Source: Streptomyces sp. NBC_00554 (GTDB lineage Bacteria; Actinomycetota; Actinomycetes; Streptomycetales; Streptomycetaceae). From it: a stretch of 64,000 nt of DNA. The stretch is from NCBI RefSeq assembly GCF_041431135.1, contig NZ_CP107799.1, forward strand, positions 6,758,001 to 6,822,000, given 5' to 3'. Position 1 is the first letter of the stretch, and the number at the start of each line of letters is the position of its first letter. The notes under the pieces were generated by a model that saw only the letters and a list, made by a program, of their open reading frames with translations, had not been told where the DNA came from and did not search any database. Both the position numbers and the translations under genes were made by a program. Positions 45,121-54,416 of this stretch are shown one piece after another.

Positions 45121-45531
45121 CTAGGCGGCTGCGCACTCCGCGCAGGTCCCGAAGATCTCCACCGTGTGGGCCACGTTCACGTACCCGTGCTCGGCGGCGA
45201 TCGCCTCCGCCCACGTCTCCACGGCCGGGCCCTCGACCTCGACCGCCTTGCCGCAGACACGGCAGACGAGGTGGTGGTGGTGCTCGCCGGTGGAGCAGCG
45301 GCGGTACACGGACTCGCCGTCGGACGTACGCAGGACGTCGACCTCGCCGGCGTCGGCGAGGGACTGCAGCGTGCGGTACACGGTGGTCAGACCGACGGAG
45401 TCGCCCTTGTGCTTGAGCATGTCGTGGAGTTCCTGCGCGCTGCGGAACTCGTCCACCTCGTCCAGCGCCGCCGCCACGGCGGTACGTTGCCGGGTGGAAC
45501 GGCCCCGTACGGGCGATCCAGCGGTTGTCAC
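45121..45531 (-). CDS. zur: Zinc uptake regulator, Fur family
   Basis: 136 residues. The winged helix reads TRQRTAVAAALDEVDEFRSAQELHDMLKHKGDSVGLTTVYRTLQSL. Metal sites are in GEHHHHLVCRVCGKAVEVEG and the C-terminal GTCAEC pair. With zinc bound, it represses zinc importers. GTG 45531 follows GGAGG. It is last in the znuA-znuC-znuB-zur order, which identifies it as Zur rather than another Fur homologue. Confidence 0.93.
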   Translation of the reverse strand: MTTAGSPVRGRSTRQRTAVAAALDEVDEFRSAQELHDMLKHKGDSVGLTTVYRTLQSLADAGEVDVLRTSDGESVYRRCSTGEHHHHLVCRVCGKAVEVEGPAVETWAEAIAAEHGYVNVAHTVEIFGTCAECAAA

Positions 45532-45590
45532 CGTTGCCTCCTCCACGTCTGTCCTTGCCCGGCCATTGTGCCAGTCCGGACTGTGCCCGT

Positions 45591-46493
45591 TCAGACGCCG
45601 ACCTTCCTGTTCGTTCCGCGGATGGCCGGAATCGCGCACTCCGCCGGGTCCCCGGCCGCCTGCGCGGCCGCCAGCGCCCGGGCCCTGCGCCGTGCGATCG
45701 GGGTCGCAAGGGCGGTCAGCACGATGAACGCGCCGATGGTCAGCAGCACGATCGTCGCGCCGGGCGGCACGTCCTGGTAGTACGACGTCACGGTGCCGCC
45801 GATGGTCACGCTCACGCCGATCGCCACCGCGATCGCGAAGGTGGCGGCGAAGCTCCGGCTGAGCTGCTGCGCCGCGGCCACCGGAACCACCATCAGGGCG
45901 GACACGAGGAGCAGCCCGACGACTCGCATCGCGACCGTCACCGTCACCGCCGCCGTGACGGCCGTGAGCAGGTTCAGGGCGCGCACCGGCAGGCCCGTCA
46001 CACGCGCGAACTCCTCGTCCTGGCTGACCGCGAAGAGCTGGCGGCGCAGGCCCAGGGTGACGAGTACGACGAAGGCCGCAAGGACGCAGATCGCCGTCAC
46101 GTCGGACTCCGAGACGGTGGACAGCGAGCCGAAGAGGTACGAGGTCAGGTTGGCGTTCGAGCCGGTCGGCGCGAGGTTGATGAACATCACGCCGCCCGCC
46201 ATACCGCCGTAGAAGAGCATGGCCAGGGCGATGTCGCCGCGCGTCTTGCCGTACCAGCGGATCAGCTCCATGAGGACCGCGCCGACCACGGAGACGGCCG
46301 TCGCCATCCACACCGGGGACCAGGAGAGCAGGAAGCCGAGGCCGACGCCGGTCATCGCGACGTGGCCGATTCCGTCGCCCATCAGGGCCTGGCGGCGCTG
46401 CACGAGGTAGATGCCGACGGCGGGCGCGGTGATGCCGACGAGGACGGCGGCGAGCAGGGCCCGCTGCATGAACGCGTAATCGAGGATGTCCAT
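45591..46493 (-). CDS. znuB: Zinc ABC transporter permease
   Basis: 300 residues with about eight membrane helices, ABC-3 family. The conserved GIYLVQRRQALMGDGIGHVAMTGVGLGF and AMRVVGLLLVSALMVVPVAAAQQLSRSF segments are present. Its start overlaps the znuC stop by one base. Forms the zinc channel. Confidence 0.94.
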   Translation of the reverse strand: MDILDYAFMQRALLAAVLVGITAPAVGIYLVQRRQALMGDGIGHVAMTGVGLGFLLSWSPVWMATAVSVVGAVLMELIRWYGKTRGDIALAMLFYGGMAGGVMFINLAPTGSNANLTSYLFGSLSTVSESDVTAICVLAAFVVLVTLGLRRQLFAVSQDEEFARVTGLPVRALNLLTAVTAAVTVTVAMRVVGLLLVSALMVVPVAAAQQLSRSFAATFAIAVAIGVSVTIGGTVTSYYQDVPPGATIVLLTIGAFIVLTALATPIARRRARALAAAQAAGDPAECAIPAIRGTNRKVGV

Positions 46494-47263
46494 CAGCTCA
46501 GCAGTCCCGTCCGGATCGGTTCGGCGTCGTGAGCCGCGTGCGGGTGTACGTGGTCGTGACCGGGCAGCGCGTGCTGGCCGAGCGCCTGCGGGGGCGGGCC
46601 GTCGTGCAGGACGCAGCCGTCGCGCAGCACCACCGCGCGGTCGATCAGCGGCTCCAGGGGGCCCAGCTCGTGCAGGACGAGGAGGACGGAGGTGCCCTGG
46701 GCGACCTGCTCGCGCAGGGTCGACGCCAGCACCTCCTGGCTCGCCAGGTCGACGCCCGCCATCGGCTCGTCCATGATCAGCAGCTCGGGTTCGGAGGCGA
46801 GAGCGCGGGCTATCAGGACCCGCTGGTGCTGGCCGCCGGACAGCGCGTTCACGGAGTCCTTGGCGCGGTCCGCCATGCCGACGAGGCCGATGGCCTTCCG
46901 TACGGCCTCATGGTCGGCCTTGCGCAGCACGCCGAAGCGGGCGCGGGACAGCCGTCCGGAGGCCACGATCTCGGTCACCGTCGCGGGCACACCGCCCGCG
47001 GCCGTGGTGCGCTGCGGTACGTAGCCGATGCGCGCCCAGTCGCGGAAGCGGCGGCGCGGGGTGCCGAAGATCTCGATCTCCCCGCCGCTGACCGGGACTT
47101 GGCCGATGATGCTGCGCACGGCCGTGGACTTGCCGGATCCGTTGGCGCCGAGCAGCGCGACGACCTCGCCGTGGTTCACGGCGAGGTCGATACCGCGCAG
47201 GACGGGGCGTGAACCGAGTTCTGCGGTCACTCCGCGCAGGGATATGACGGGCCCGCTCTTCAT
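46493..47263 (-). CDS. znuC: Zinc ABC transporter ATPase
   Basis: 256 residues. Walker A GANGSGKS, signature LSGGQHQRVLIARAL, Walker B LLIMDEPMAGVD, switch region LLVLHELGPLEPL. The last 35 residues are rich in histidine (ALGQHALPGHDHVHPHAAHDAE), which may bind zinc and tune transport. 45 bases after znuA. Confidence 0.94.
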   Translation of the reverse strand: MKSGPVISLRGVTAELGSRPVLRGIDLAVNHGEVVALLGANGSGKSTAVRSIIGQVPVSGGEIEIFGTPRRRFRDWARIGYVPQRTTAAGGVPATVTEIVASGRLSRARFGVLRKADHEAVRKAIGLVGMADRAKDSVNALSGGQHQRVLIARALASEPELLIMDEPMAGVDLASQEVLASTLREQVAQGTSVLLVLHELGPLEPLIDRAVVLRDGCVLHDGPPPQALGQHALPGHDHVHPHAAHDAEPIRTGLLS

Positions 47264-47308
47264 GCCGCCGTCCTCCGTGTTCGTTGCGTCACTTCGTGCT
47301 GCGTTCTG

Positions 47309-48271
47309 TCACTTCGCGCCCAGGGCCGTTTCCAGCGCCTTCAGGTTCGACTCCATGACCTGCAGGTAGTCGTCGCCCTTGGACTTGTCGGTGATGCCCT
47401 CGATCGGGTCGAGGACGTCCGTCTTGAGGCCCGCGTCCTTGGCGATGGTCTTGGCGGTGTCGTCGCTGACGAGGGTCTCGTAGAACACCGTCGTGACGCC
47501 GTCCGCCTTGGCCATCGTCTCAAGGTCCTTCACGCGGTTCGCGCTGGGCTCCGACTCCGGGTCCAGGCCGTTGATGGCCTCCTCGGTGAGACCGTAGCGC
47601 TCGGCGAGGTAGCCGAAGGCGGCGTGCGTGGTGATGAAGACCTTGCTGGTGGTGTTCTTGAGCCCGTCCGCGTACTGGGTGTTGAGGGCGTCGAGCTTCT
47701 TCACCAGCGCTGCGGTGTTGCTCTTGTATTCCCCGGCGTTGTCCGGGTCCTCCTTCTCGAAGGCCTTGCCGACACCCTCGGCGACCTCGGCGTACTTCAC
47801 CGGGTCCAGCCAGATGTGCGGGTCGGTGGCCCCCGTCTCCTCACCCTCGGTGTCGTCGTGCTCGGCCGCGTGCCCGCCGACCTCGTTGCCGTGCTTCTCC
47901 AGGGTGGTCAGCGTCGCGGCGTCGATCTTCGTCTTGACCTCGGACTGCGCCACGGCGTCGTCGACGGCCGGCTGGAGGTTCTTGAGATAGAGGACGGCGT
48001 CCGCCTCCTGGAGCTGCGCGGTCTGCTTGGCGCTGATCTCCAGGTCGTGCGGCTCCTGACCGGGCTCGGTCAGGTTGGTGACGCTCACGTGGTCCCCGCC
48101 GATCTCCTCGGCGAGGTACTGCAGGGGATAGAACGACGCCACGACGTCGAGCTTCCCGCTGCTGTTGCTGTCGGCGGCGGACGAGTCCGAGCAGGCGGAG
48201 AGGGTCGCGAGACCGAGGAAAGTGGCCGCGGTCACAGCGGTCCCCGATATGAGGCGTCGTCGTACGTTCAT
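47309..48271 (-). CDS. znuA: Zinc-binding lipoprotein of the ABC importer
   Basis: About 320 residues, cluster A-I binding protein. Signal with lipobox: AATFLGLATLSACSDSS. Metal residues lie in SFYPLQYLAEEIGGDHVSV, the GQEPHDLE loop, FITTHAAFGYLAERYG and the acidic C-terminal pocket. The variable His/Asp-rich loop is GGHAAEHDDTEGEETG. ATG 48271 touches the first Zur box and no ribosome site precedes it, suggesting a leaderless message; ATG 48280 or 48289 are alternatives. Divergent from glyS. Confidence 0.94.
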   Translation of the reverse strand: MNVRRRLISGTAVTAATFLGLATLSACSDSSAADSNSSGKLDVVASFYPLQYLAEEIGGDHVSVTNLTEPGQEPHDLEISAKQTAQLQEADAVLYLKNLQPAVDDAVAQSEVKTKIDAATLTTLEKHGNEVGGHAAEHDDTEGEETGATDPHIWLDPVKYAEVAEGVGKAFEKEDPDNAGEYKSNTAALVKKLDALNTQYADGLKNTTSKVFITTHAAFGYLAERYGLTEEAINGLDPESEPSANRVKDLETMAKADGVTTVFYETLVSDDTAKTIAKDAGLKTDVLDPIEGITDKSKGDDYLQVMESNLKALETALGAK

Positions 48272-48307
48272 GACAGTCATTTTCAACAAATTTGGAAACG
48301 ATTGTCA
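48271..48307. promoter_or_regulatory. Two Zur boxes at znuA
   Basis: TGACAGTCATTTTCA (48271-48285) and TGGAAACGATTGTCA (48293-48307) are 7-1-7 inverted repeats close to the actinobacterial Zur consensus as I recall it (TGaaAatgaTTttCA). On the minus strand TTGACA (48309-48304) serves as a -35, with its -10 expected around 48286-48281, inside the first box. Confidence 0.8.
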
Positions 48308-48403
48308 ACAAGGGTTTGGTCACCCAACCGATTTGATACCGGGGTGGGCAGCGCCGGTAACCTGAAGCATTCGCTGCCGTCCGTTCGTAATGAAGAGAGC
48401 ACC

Positions 48404-49786
<1,383 letters not shown>

Positions 49787-49804
49787 GTCCGCTTGTACGT
49801 CACT

Positions 49805-49837
49805 GGTGCCGGGTCCCTTTCCCAGGGGCCCGGCACC
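49805..49837. terminator. glyS terminator
   Basis: GGTGCCGGGTCCC pairs with GGGGCCCGGCACC around TTTCCCA (one mismatch), between convergent genes. Confidence 0.8.
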
Positions 49838-49853
49838 GGTGCGTTCGCAGAGT

Positions 49854-50963
49854 TCAGAGGTCCAGGTCCGCGTACAGCGCCGCGTGGTCGGAGGCCTGCT
49901 CGGGCCTCGCGGTCACGGTGTCGAAGTGCTCGAAGGTGTTCGGCGCCCAGATTCCGCGCCGCTCCACACCCGTCCCCCGTACGAGCTCCCACAACTGGGG
50001 CGAGAACATGAGGTAGTCGAGCTTCTGGGCGGCACTGGTGCCCGTCCCGTGAGTGCCGGGGGCGCCCGTGTAGCTGGGGTGGGTCATCGCGTCCCGGAGG
50101 CCGGCATCGAGGAGTTCCTTGATCGGCAGGCTCGTCGGCCGGTCGTTGAGGTCCCCGGCGACCACGACGTGCACCGACCGCAGGAGCGCCTCCTCGTAGA
50201 TCTCCTTGACCCTCCTGGCCTGCGCCAGCCGCCGGCCCGCGCCCTCTCCCCGTATCTGGCTCTTGAAGTGGTTGCCCAGGATCCACAGCGGCGTCCCGTC
50301 GAGCTCTATCTCGAACTCGGGGCAGTCCCGGCTGAAGACGGGCGGGTCGGACGGCTTCGGGTCGAAGATGTGCGACCGCAGGGACGTGATGGGGTGGCGG
50401 CTGAGGATGCCGACGTCGATACCCCGGCTGTCATTGCCGTCGATCAGCATGTTGTACGGGTACGGCTCCTTCCCCAGCGCGTCACCCAGGACCTGCCTGT
50501 TGAAGCGGGCCAGGGTGAGACGGTCCTCGACCTCGACGGTGAGCAGTATGTCGGCGTTGACCTCGGCGATCACCCGACCGGTGTTGCGCACGGCCGTCCA
50601 GCTCACGTCGGAACGCACCAGCTCGGCCCAACCCGCCCATTTCGAACGGCCCTTGGCCTTGATGTTGATGACCGGATCGGCGTCGGTCCCGCCCAGCGTG
50701 AAGAGCTTGGCGCCCGCTCCCTTGGTCTGGTTGACGTAGATCGCCCCGGCCCGGTCCGGATCGGCCTCGTAGGCCCGGTGCTTCTTCACCAGCGCGGCGA
50801 TCCGCTCCTTGTCCGCGTCGGAGTAGAGGTCCTTCGCGATGAGGGCGGCCAACTCGTTGAAGTCGTCCAGGACTTCGTTGCGTTCGCCCTCGTCCTCGAT
50901 GCCGAAGACCTTGGGGCGGCGGAACAGGTTCTCCGCGTTGAAGGTGGCGATACGGATGGTCAT
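49854..50963 (-). CDS. Endonuclease/exonuclease/phosphatase family protein
   Basis: About 369 residues. It opens MTIRIATFNAENLFRRP, where the asparagine and glutamate bind metal. The centre has ILLTVEVEDRLTLARF, GIDVGILSRHPI and WILGNHFKS; the end has VVVAGDLNDRPTS and DYLMFSPQLW, completing the DNase-I-like site. No signal peptide is visible. ATG 50963 follows GAGGAGGCGCC; the frame continues upstream without support. Substrate could be DNA, nucleotides or phosphoesters. Confidence 0.9.
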   Translation of the reverse strand: MTIRIATFNAENLFRRPKVFGIEDEGERNEVLDDFNELAALIAKDLYSDADKERIAALVKKHRAYEADPDRAGAIYVNQTKGAGAKLFTLGGTDADPVINIKAKGRSKWAGWAELVRSDVSWTAVRNTGRVIAEVNADILLTVEVEDRLTLARFNRQVLGDALGKEPYPYNMLIDGNDSRGIDVGILSRHPITSLRSHIFDPKPSDPPVFSRDCPEFEIELDGTPLWILGNHFKSQIRGEGAGRRLAQARRVKEIYEEALLRSVHVVVAGDLNDRPTSLPIKELLDAGLRDAMTHPSYTGAPGTHGTGTSAAQKLDYLMFSPQLWELVRGTGVERRGIWAPNTFEHFDTVTARPEQASDHAALYADLDL

Positions 50964-51208
50964 GGCGCCTCCTCGAGCGACGCAGGCGTATCCGCGTGCC
51001 GGCGCCAGGCGCCGCAAGAGGTGACTGTTCGCCGACAGCTCGAATTGTCCGAGAGCGGGGCATCGGTGTCCAACGGAACGGCAGGGGAACTTTCGGTGGC
51101 GCAAGGAGATTTCCCCGCAGGAAGCACCAATCCGGGACGACCCGCGCTCCGAAGGAGATGTCATACGGCCCGCAGGGGGTGGGCCGTGCACCTTCCACGG
51201 GGGCGTAC

Positions 51209-52132
51209 ATGCGTAAGCAAGCAGTCATTGGCGTACTGACGATGGCGGTGGCGATCGGGACGGTGGGCGCCGTCGGAACCGGGGCACTGGGCGGAGGGTC
51301 CGAGACCTCGGGCTCCGCGGCCGTCGAGGCCAAGGGAGGCACCGGCACCCTGCCCAAGGCACTCGCACCGGGCGGGCTGCGGTCCGTCGGGCTCACCGCC
51401 GACCAGCGGCTGATCGCCTTCCGGGTCGACCGGCCCGCGGACACGGCCCCGCTCGGCAAGGTCAGCGGGCTCAAGGGCGATATGGCACTCGTCGGCATCG
51501 ACTACCGCGTACAGAACAACAAGCTGTACGGCGTCGGCGACCGCGGCGGCATCTACACCATCCGCGAGGCCGGCGCCCGCGCCACCAAGGTCTCCCAGCT
51601 CACCGTCGCACTCCAGGGCAAGTCCTTCGGCGTCGACTTCAACCCCGCCGCCAACCGGCTCCGCGTCATCAGCGACACCGGCCAGAACCTCCGCCACAAC
51701 CTCGACGACCCGGCGGGCGCCCCCGCCGCGGGCACCACGGCCACCGACGGCACCCTCACCAACCCGCCGGTGCCCCCGAACCCGGGCGCCACCGCGCTCG
51801 GCGTGACCGCAGCCGCGTACACCAACAACGACCTCGACACCGCGACGGCCACCACCCTCTTCGACCTCGACACCACCCTCGACCAGGTGTCGGTCCAGTC
51901 ACCCGCCAACGCCGGCAACCTCGCCCCGACCGGCAAGCTGGGCGTGGACGCGCCGCTGAACTCCGGGTTCGACATCTACAGTTCGGCACGGAACGGGACG
52001 AACACCGGGTACGCGGTGACCGGCGGCAAGACTTTCCGGATCAACCTGCTGACGGGGAAGGCGACTTCGACCGGATCGTTCCCGCAGGGGCGGCAGGCGG
52101 TGGACCTGGCGATTCCGCTGCGGCAGGGCTGA
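51209..52132 (+). CDS. DUF4394 secreted protein
   Basis: About 307 residues. N-terminal Sec signal MRKQAVIGVLTMAVAIGTVG. The rest is a DUF4394 domain recognised by GLTADQRLIAFRVDRPADTAPLGKVSGLKG, GIDYRVQNNKLYGVGDRGGIYTI, GVDFNPAANRLRVISDTGQNLR and YTNNDLDTATATTLFDLDTTLDQV, which suggests a beta-propeller. No enzymatic activity is known to me. ATG 51209 is chosen for the signal peptide; the ribosome site is weak. Confidence 0.88.
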   Translation: MRKQAVIGVLTMAVAIGTVGAVGTGALGGGSETSGSAAVEAKGGTGTLPKALAPGGLRSVGLTADQRLIAFRVDRPADTAPLGKVSGLKGDMALVGIDYRVQNNKLYGVGDRGGIYTIREAGARATKVSQLTVALQGKSFGVDFNPAANRLRVISDTGQNLRHNLDDPAGAPAAGTTATDGTLTNPPVPPNPGATALGVTAAAYTNNDLDTATATTLFDLDTTLDQVSVQSPANAGNLAPTGKLGVDAPLNSGFDIYSSARNGTNTGYAVTGGKTFRINLLTGKATSTGSFPQGRQAVDLAIPLRQG

Positions 52133-52149
52133 GCCGGATCGTGTGAAGG

Positions 52150-52180
52150 GCGAGGGGCCCCCGGTGACGGGGCCCCTCGC
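52150..52180. terminator. Terminator after DUF4394 gene
   Basis: A perfect 12-base stem GCGAGGGGCCCC / GGGGCCCCTCGC with a seven-base loop. Confidence 0.85.
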
Positions 52181-52274
52181 GTCCTGTGGCCGTCCTCAAC
52201 GGCCCTGCAGCGCCTTGACGTTGTCGTCTAATGTCCAGTTATGTTTCTTCGAGCCGTCCCAGTTGGTGACTCCT

Positions 52275-52294
52275 CCCCCGGCTGAAGCTGGGGG
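52275..52294. repeat. Hairpin at the 3' side of tnpB
   Basis: CCCCCGGCT-GA-AGCTGGGGG (one mismatch) lies seven bases beyond the tnpB stop. It is a candidate right end of an IS200/IS605-like element and possibly part of its guide RNA. Confidence 0.55.
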
Positions 52295-52301
52295 CTTCTC
52301 G

Positions 52302-53516
52302 CTATGCCGGTTGGGCTTTGCGACGGACCAGCCCGGCCCGTAGAACGTTGGTGGCTCCGACTGTGTCGGCGTGTGCGGTGTGGCCGCAGGCGACGCAGTG
52401 GAACTTTTCCTGTGTGGGCCGGTTCTCCTTGGCGGTGTGCCCGCATTCGGGGCAGGTGCGGGAGGTGTTGCGGGGGTCCACGGCGATCACTTCCCGTCCG
52501 GCGCTTTCAGCCTTGGCGTGCAGGATCGTCAGGAACACCCCCCAACCGGCATCGTTGATGGACTTGTTGAGCCCGGCCTTGCTCGCGGCCCCGTTGGGCA
52601 GAAAGGTGCCCGGCTGGCCAGGGTCGGGCTTGGGTGCGGGGGCCTTGCTCATGTTGCGGATCTTGAGGTCTTCGTGCGCGATGAAGTCATGCACGCGGAC
52701 CAGGCCGAGGGCGGTCTTGTGCGCGTGGTCGAGCCGCCGGCGACGCACCTTGCTGTGCAGCCCGGCGACCTTCTCCACCGCCCGCTGGTGATTGGCGGTC
52801 CGGTCCCTGGCCTTGCTACGCGGGAACCGGGACAGCGCCTGCTGTGCCGCCTCGAGCTTCGCGGCGGCCTTGCGCCCGTGGCGCGGGTTGGGCACGAACC
52901 CGCCGTTCGAGTCGGCGAGGAAGTTGGCAATGCCCAGGTCGATCCCAATCACGGAGCCGGTCGCGGGCAGCGGTTCAGGGGCAGCCTGCTCGGCGGTCAG
53001 CACGACGAACCACCTACGGCCCTCGCGCTTCACCGACACCGTCTTGACCCGGCCGGTCACGGCGCGGTGCTGGTTGACCTTGACGTGTCCGACTCCCTGG
53101 AAGCGGACCCGGGTGACGGGGTCGTGCGGGGCGGAGTCCCACCGGCAGCCGTCGCCGTCCTTGGGGAACTCCACCGTGTCGAACCAGTTGACTCCACGGA
53201 AACGCGGGTAGCCGGGTGCCTCACCGGACCTGACCCGGCGGAAGAACGCGGCGAACGACTTGTCCAGGCGGCGCAAGGTGGCCTGCTGCGAACTGAACGA
53301 CCAGCGGCCCTGACACCCCGGGTCGAACGCCCGGATGTCCTTCAGCTGCGCGGACTGCATTCCGTACGTGACGCTGGCCTTCGAGACGTGCCGGTAGGCG
53401 TCGCGGCGTTCCTGTAACGCCCCGTTGTAGAGGGAGCAGTGGTCTCGCAGCATCTCGGACAGGGCTTGCGTCTGCCGGACGGTGGGTCGCATGAGGAACT
53501 TGTACGCACGGATCAA
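52302..53516 (-). CDS. tnpB: TnpB RNA-guided nuclease of an IS200/IS605-family element
   Basis: About 404 residues. N-terminal RAYKFLMRPTVRQTQALSEMLRDHCSLYNGALQERRDA is the family signature. RuvC acidic residues lie in GSVIGIDLGIANFLA, DFIAHEDLKIRNM and HADTVGATNVLRAG; the zinc finger is CPECGH...CVACGH. All catalytic residues are intact. TTG 53516 with GGAGG about 11-12 bases upstream is the likeliest start. TnpB cuts DNA guided by RNA from the element's end. No TnpA transposase is present, so the copy would need help in trans to move. Confidence 0.92.
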   Translation of the reverse strand: MIRAYKFLMRPTVRQTQALSEMLRDHCSLYNGALQERRDAYRHVSKASVTYGMQSAQLKDIRAFDPGCQGRWSFSSQQATLRRLDKSFAAFFRRVRSGEAPGYPRFRGVNWFDTVEFPKDGDGCRWDSAPHDPVTRVRFQGVGHVKVNQHRAVTGRVKTVSVKREGRRWFVVLTAEQAAPEPLPATGSVIGIDLGIANFLADSNGGFVPNPRHGRKAAAKLEAAQQALSRFPRSKARDRTANHQRAVEKVAGLHSKVRRRRLDHAHKTALGLVRVHDFIAHEDLKIRNMSKAPAPKPDPGQPGTFLPNGAASKAGLNKSINDAGWGVFLTILHAKAESAGREVIAVDPRNTSRTCPECGHTAKENRPTQEKFHCVACGHTAHADTVGATNVLRAGLVRRKAQPA

Positions 53517-53838
53517 CGCGACCCACCCCCTCCGGACGAATTCACCCGACCATACACACTCAACTAACATCACCACATAGAATACGAACTCGTCATATCA
53601 GACGATGAGGCCACTTCGCCTGCGGCCTCAGTTCCTGTTCTGGCCCGGCGCTCATCGCCAGGCGTCGGCGCGAAGAGCTTCTGCATGGAACTGTGAGAGT
53701 TCAACAGTTGAGGCGCTCACGTACATCCGCTTGCGCACCACCCGCCGAAGACGGCCCTGTCGTCCGCTCCGACCGCCACCACCAAGGACGCAGAGAACTC
53801 CGGCGCTCCGCGCCTCCGGGTCGAGGATCGCATTCCCG

Positions 53839-53856
53839 CCCGGCCTGAAGGCCGGG
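53839..53856. repeat. Hairpin, possible left end of the TnpB element
   Basis: CCCGGCC-TGAA-GGCCGGG is a perfect seven-base stem. Hairpins of this form commonly mark ends of IS200/IS605-like elements; here it lies about 320 bases before the tnpB start. Confidence 0.4.
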
Positions 53857-53922
53857 ATCCCCTGCGAAGAACAAGGGATGGAAGCGCTCGGCGCCGGCCG
53901 CACGCCGTTGCGGCGCCTCCGC

Positions 53923-54192
53923 TCAGTGGCTGTGCCCGGACGCGTCAGGACTCGGCCTGGCGCACATTCCTTCCAGCAGTGCGGTCAAGATGCGCGTCAG
54001 TTGAGGTTCGACGTTGACCAGCGCGTGAGCCAACTCGGGGCGGGTTTCGTAGAGCGTACGGAGACGCATGCCGGTGCGGCCATCTGCCACAGCGCCCCGG
54101 CCATGCTCCTGGATACGTAGGGACCGGCGAGGAGATCGCCACCGCGATCGCGTCCCTGCCTTCCGATGACGCCTCCTGCGTCCCGGGTGCAC
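53923..54192 (-). pseudogene. Possible remnant of a regulator C-terminus
   Basis: The last ~50 codons read MRLRTLYETRPELAHALVNVEPQLTRILTALLEGM, resembling the end of a TetR-family protein; upstream codons in this frame look random and no helix-turn-helix is recognisable. It would be divergent from the aldo/keto reductase across the palindrome at 54324-54350. Low confidence. Confidence 0.25.
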
Positions 54193-54323
54193 ATCTCGCC
54201 GACGACCGGGGGTCCTCGCCTGAGCTCAAACGTCCCGGGTTGACACCTCTGCGAGCGCAGGTAGCACCTGCGGCGCGGGTCGCAGTCCAACAGGTGACAG
54301 TCGGCGGCTGACAGATGACAACT

Positions 54324-54350
54324 GACAGATATTGAAATCTGTTATCTGTC
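54324..54350. promoter_or_regulatory. Palindrome upstream of aldo/keto reductase
   Basis: GACAGATA, 11 bases, TATCTGTC. The core AGAT/ATCT is repeated (another CAGAT at 54312-54316). A likely operator for a TetR-type regulator. Confidence 0.65.
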
Positions 54351-54416
54351 ATGCCATCGTGGATGTACGACACCCTTCCGGGGCACATTCCCCGCCTGGA
54401 ACCCCAAGGAGTCCTC

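Larger units (their letters stand above)
53577..54323. other. Gene-poor region beside the TnpB element
   Basis: The tnpB stop-proximal side is compact, but this 5' side holds about 750 bases without a convincing intact gene. It contains a GAGGCC/GGCCTC pair near 53606-53628, the perfect hairpin at 53839-53856, and a possible regulator remnant (53923-54192, minus strand). Confidence 0.5.

Noticed and set aside
45121..46311. A 396-codon minus-strand frame entering zur from znuB
   Set aside because: The znuB part is out of frame with the permease; only the zur portion from GTG 45531 is coding.
47624..48403. Upstream extension of the glyS reading frame
   Set aside because: It lies opposite znuA and crosses the Zur boxes; the conserved GlyRS N terminus begins at GTG 48404.
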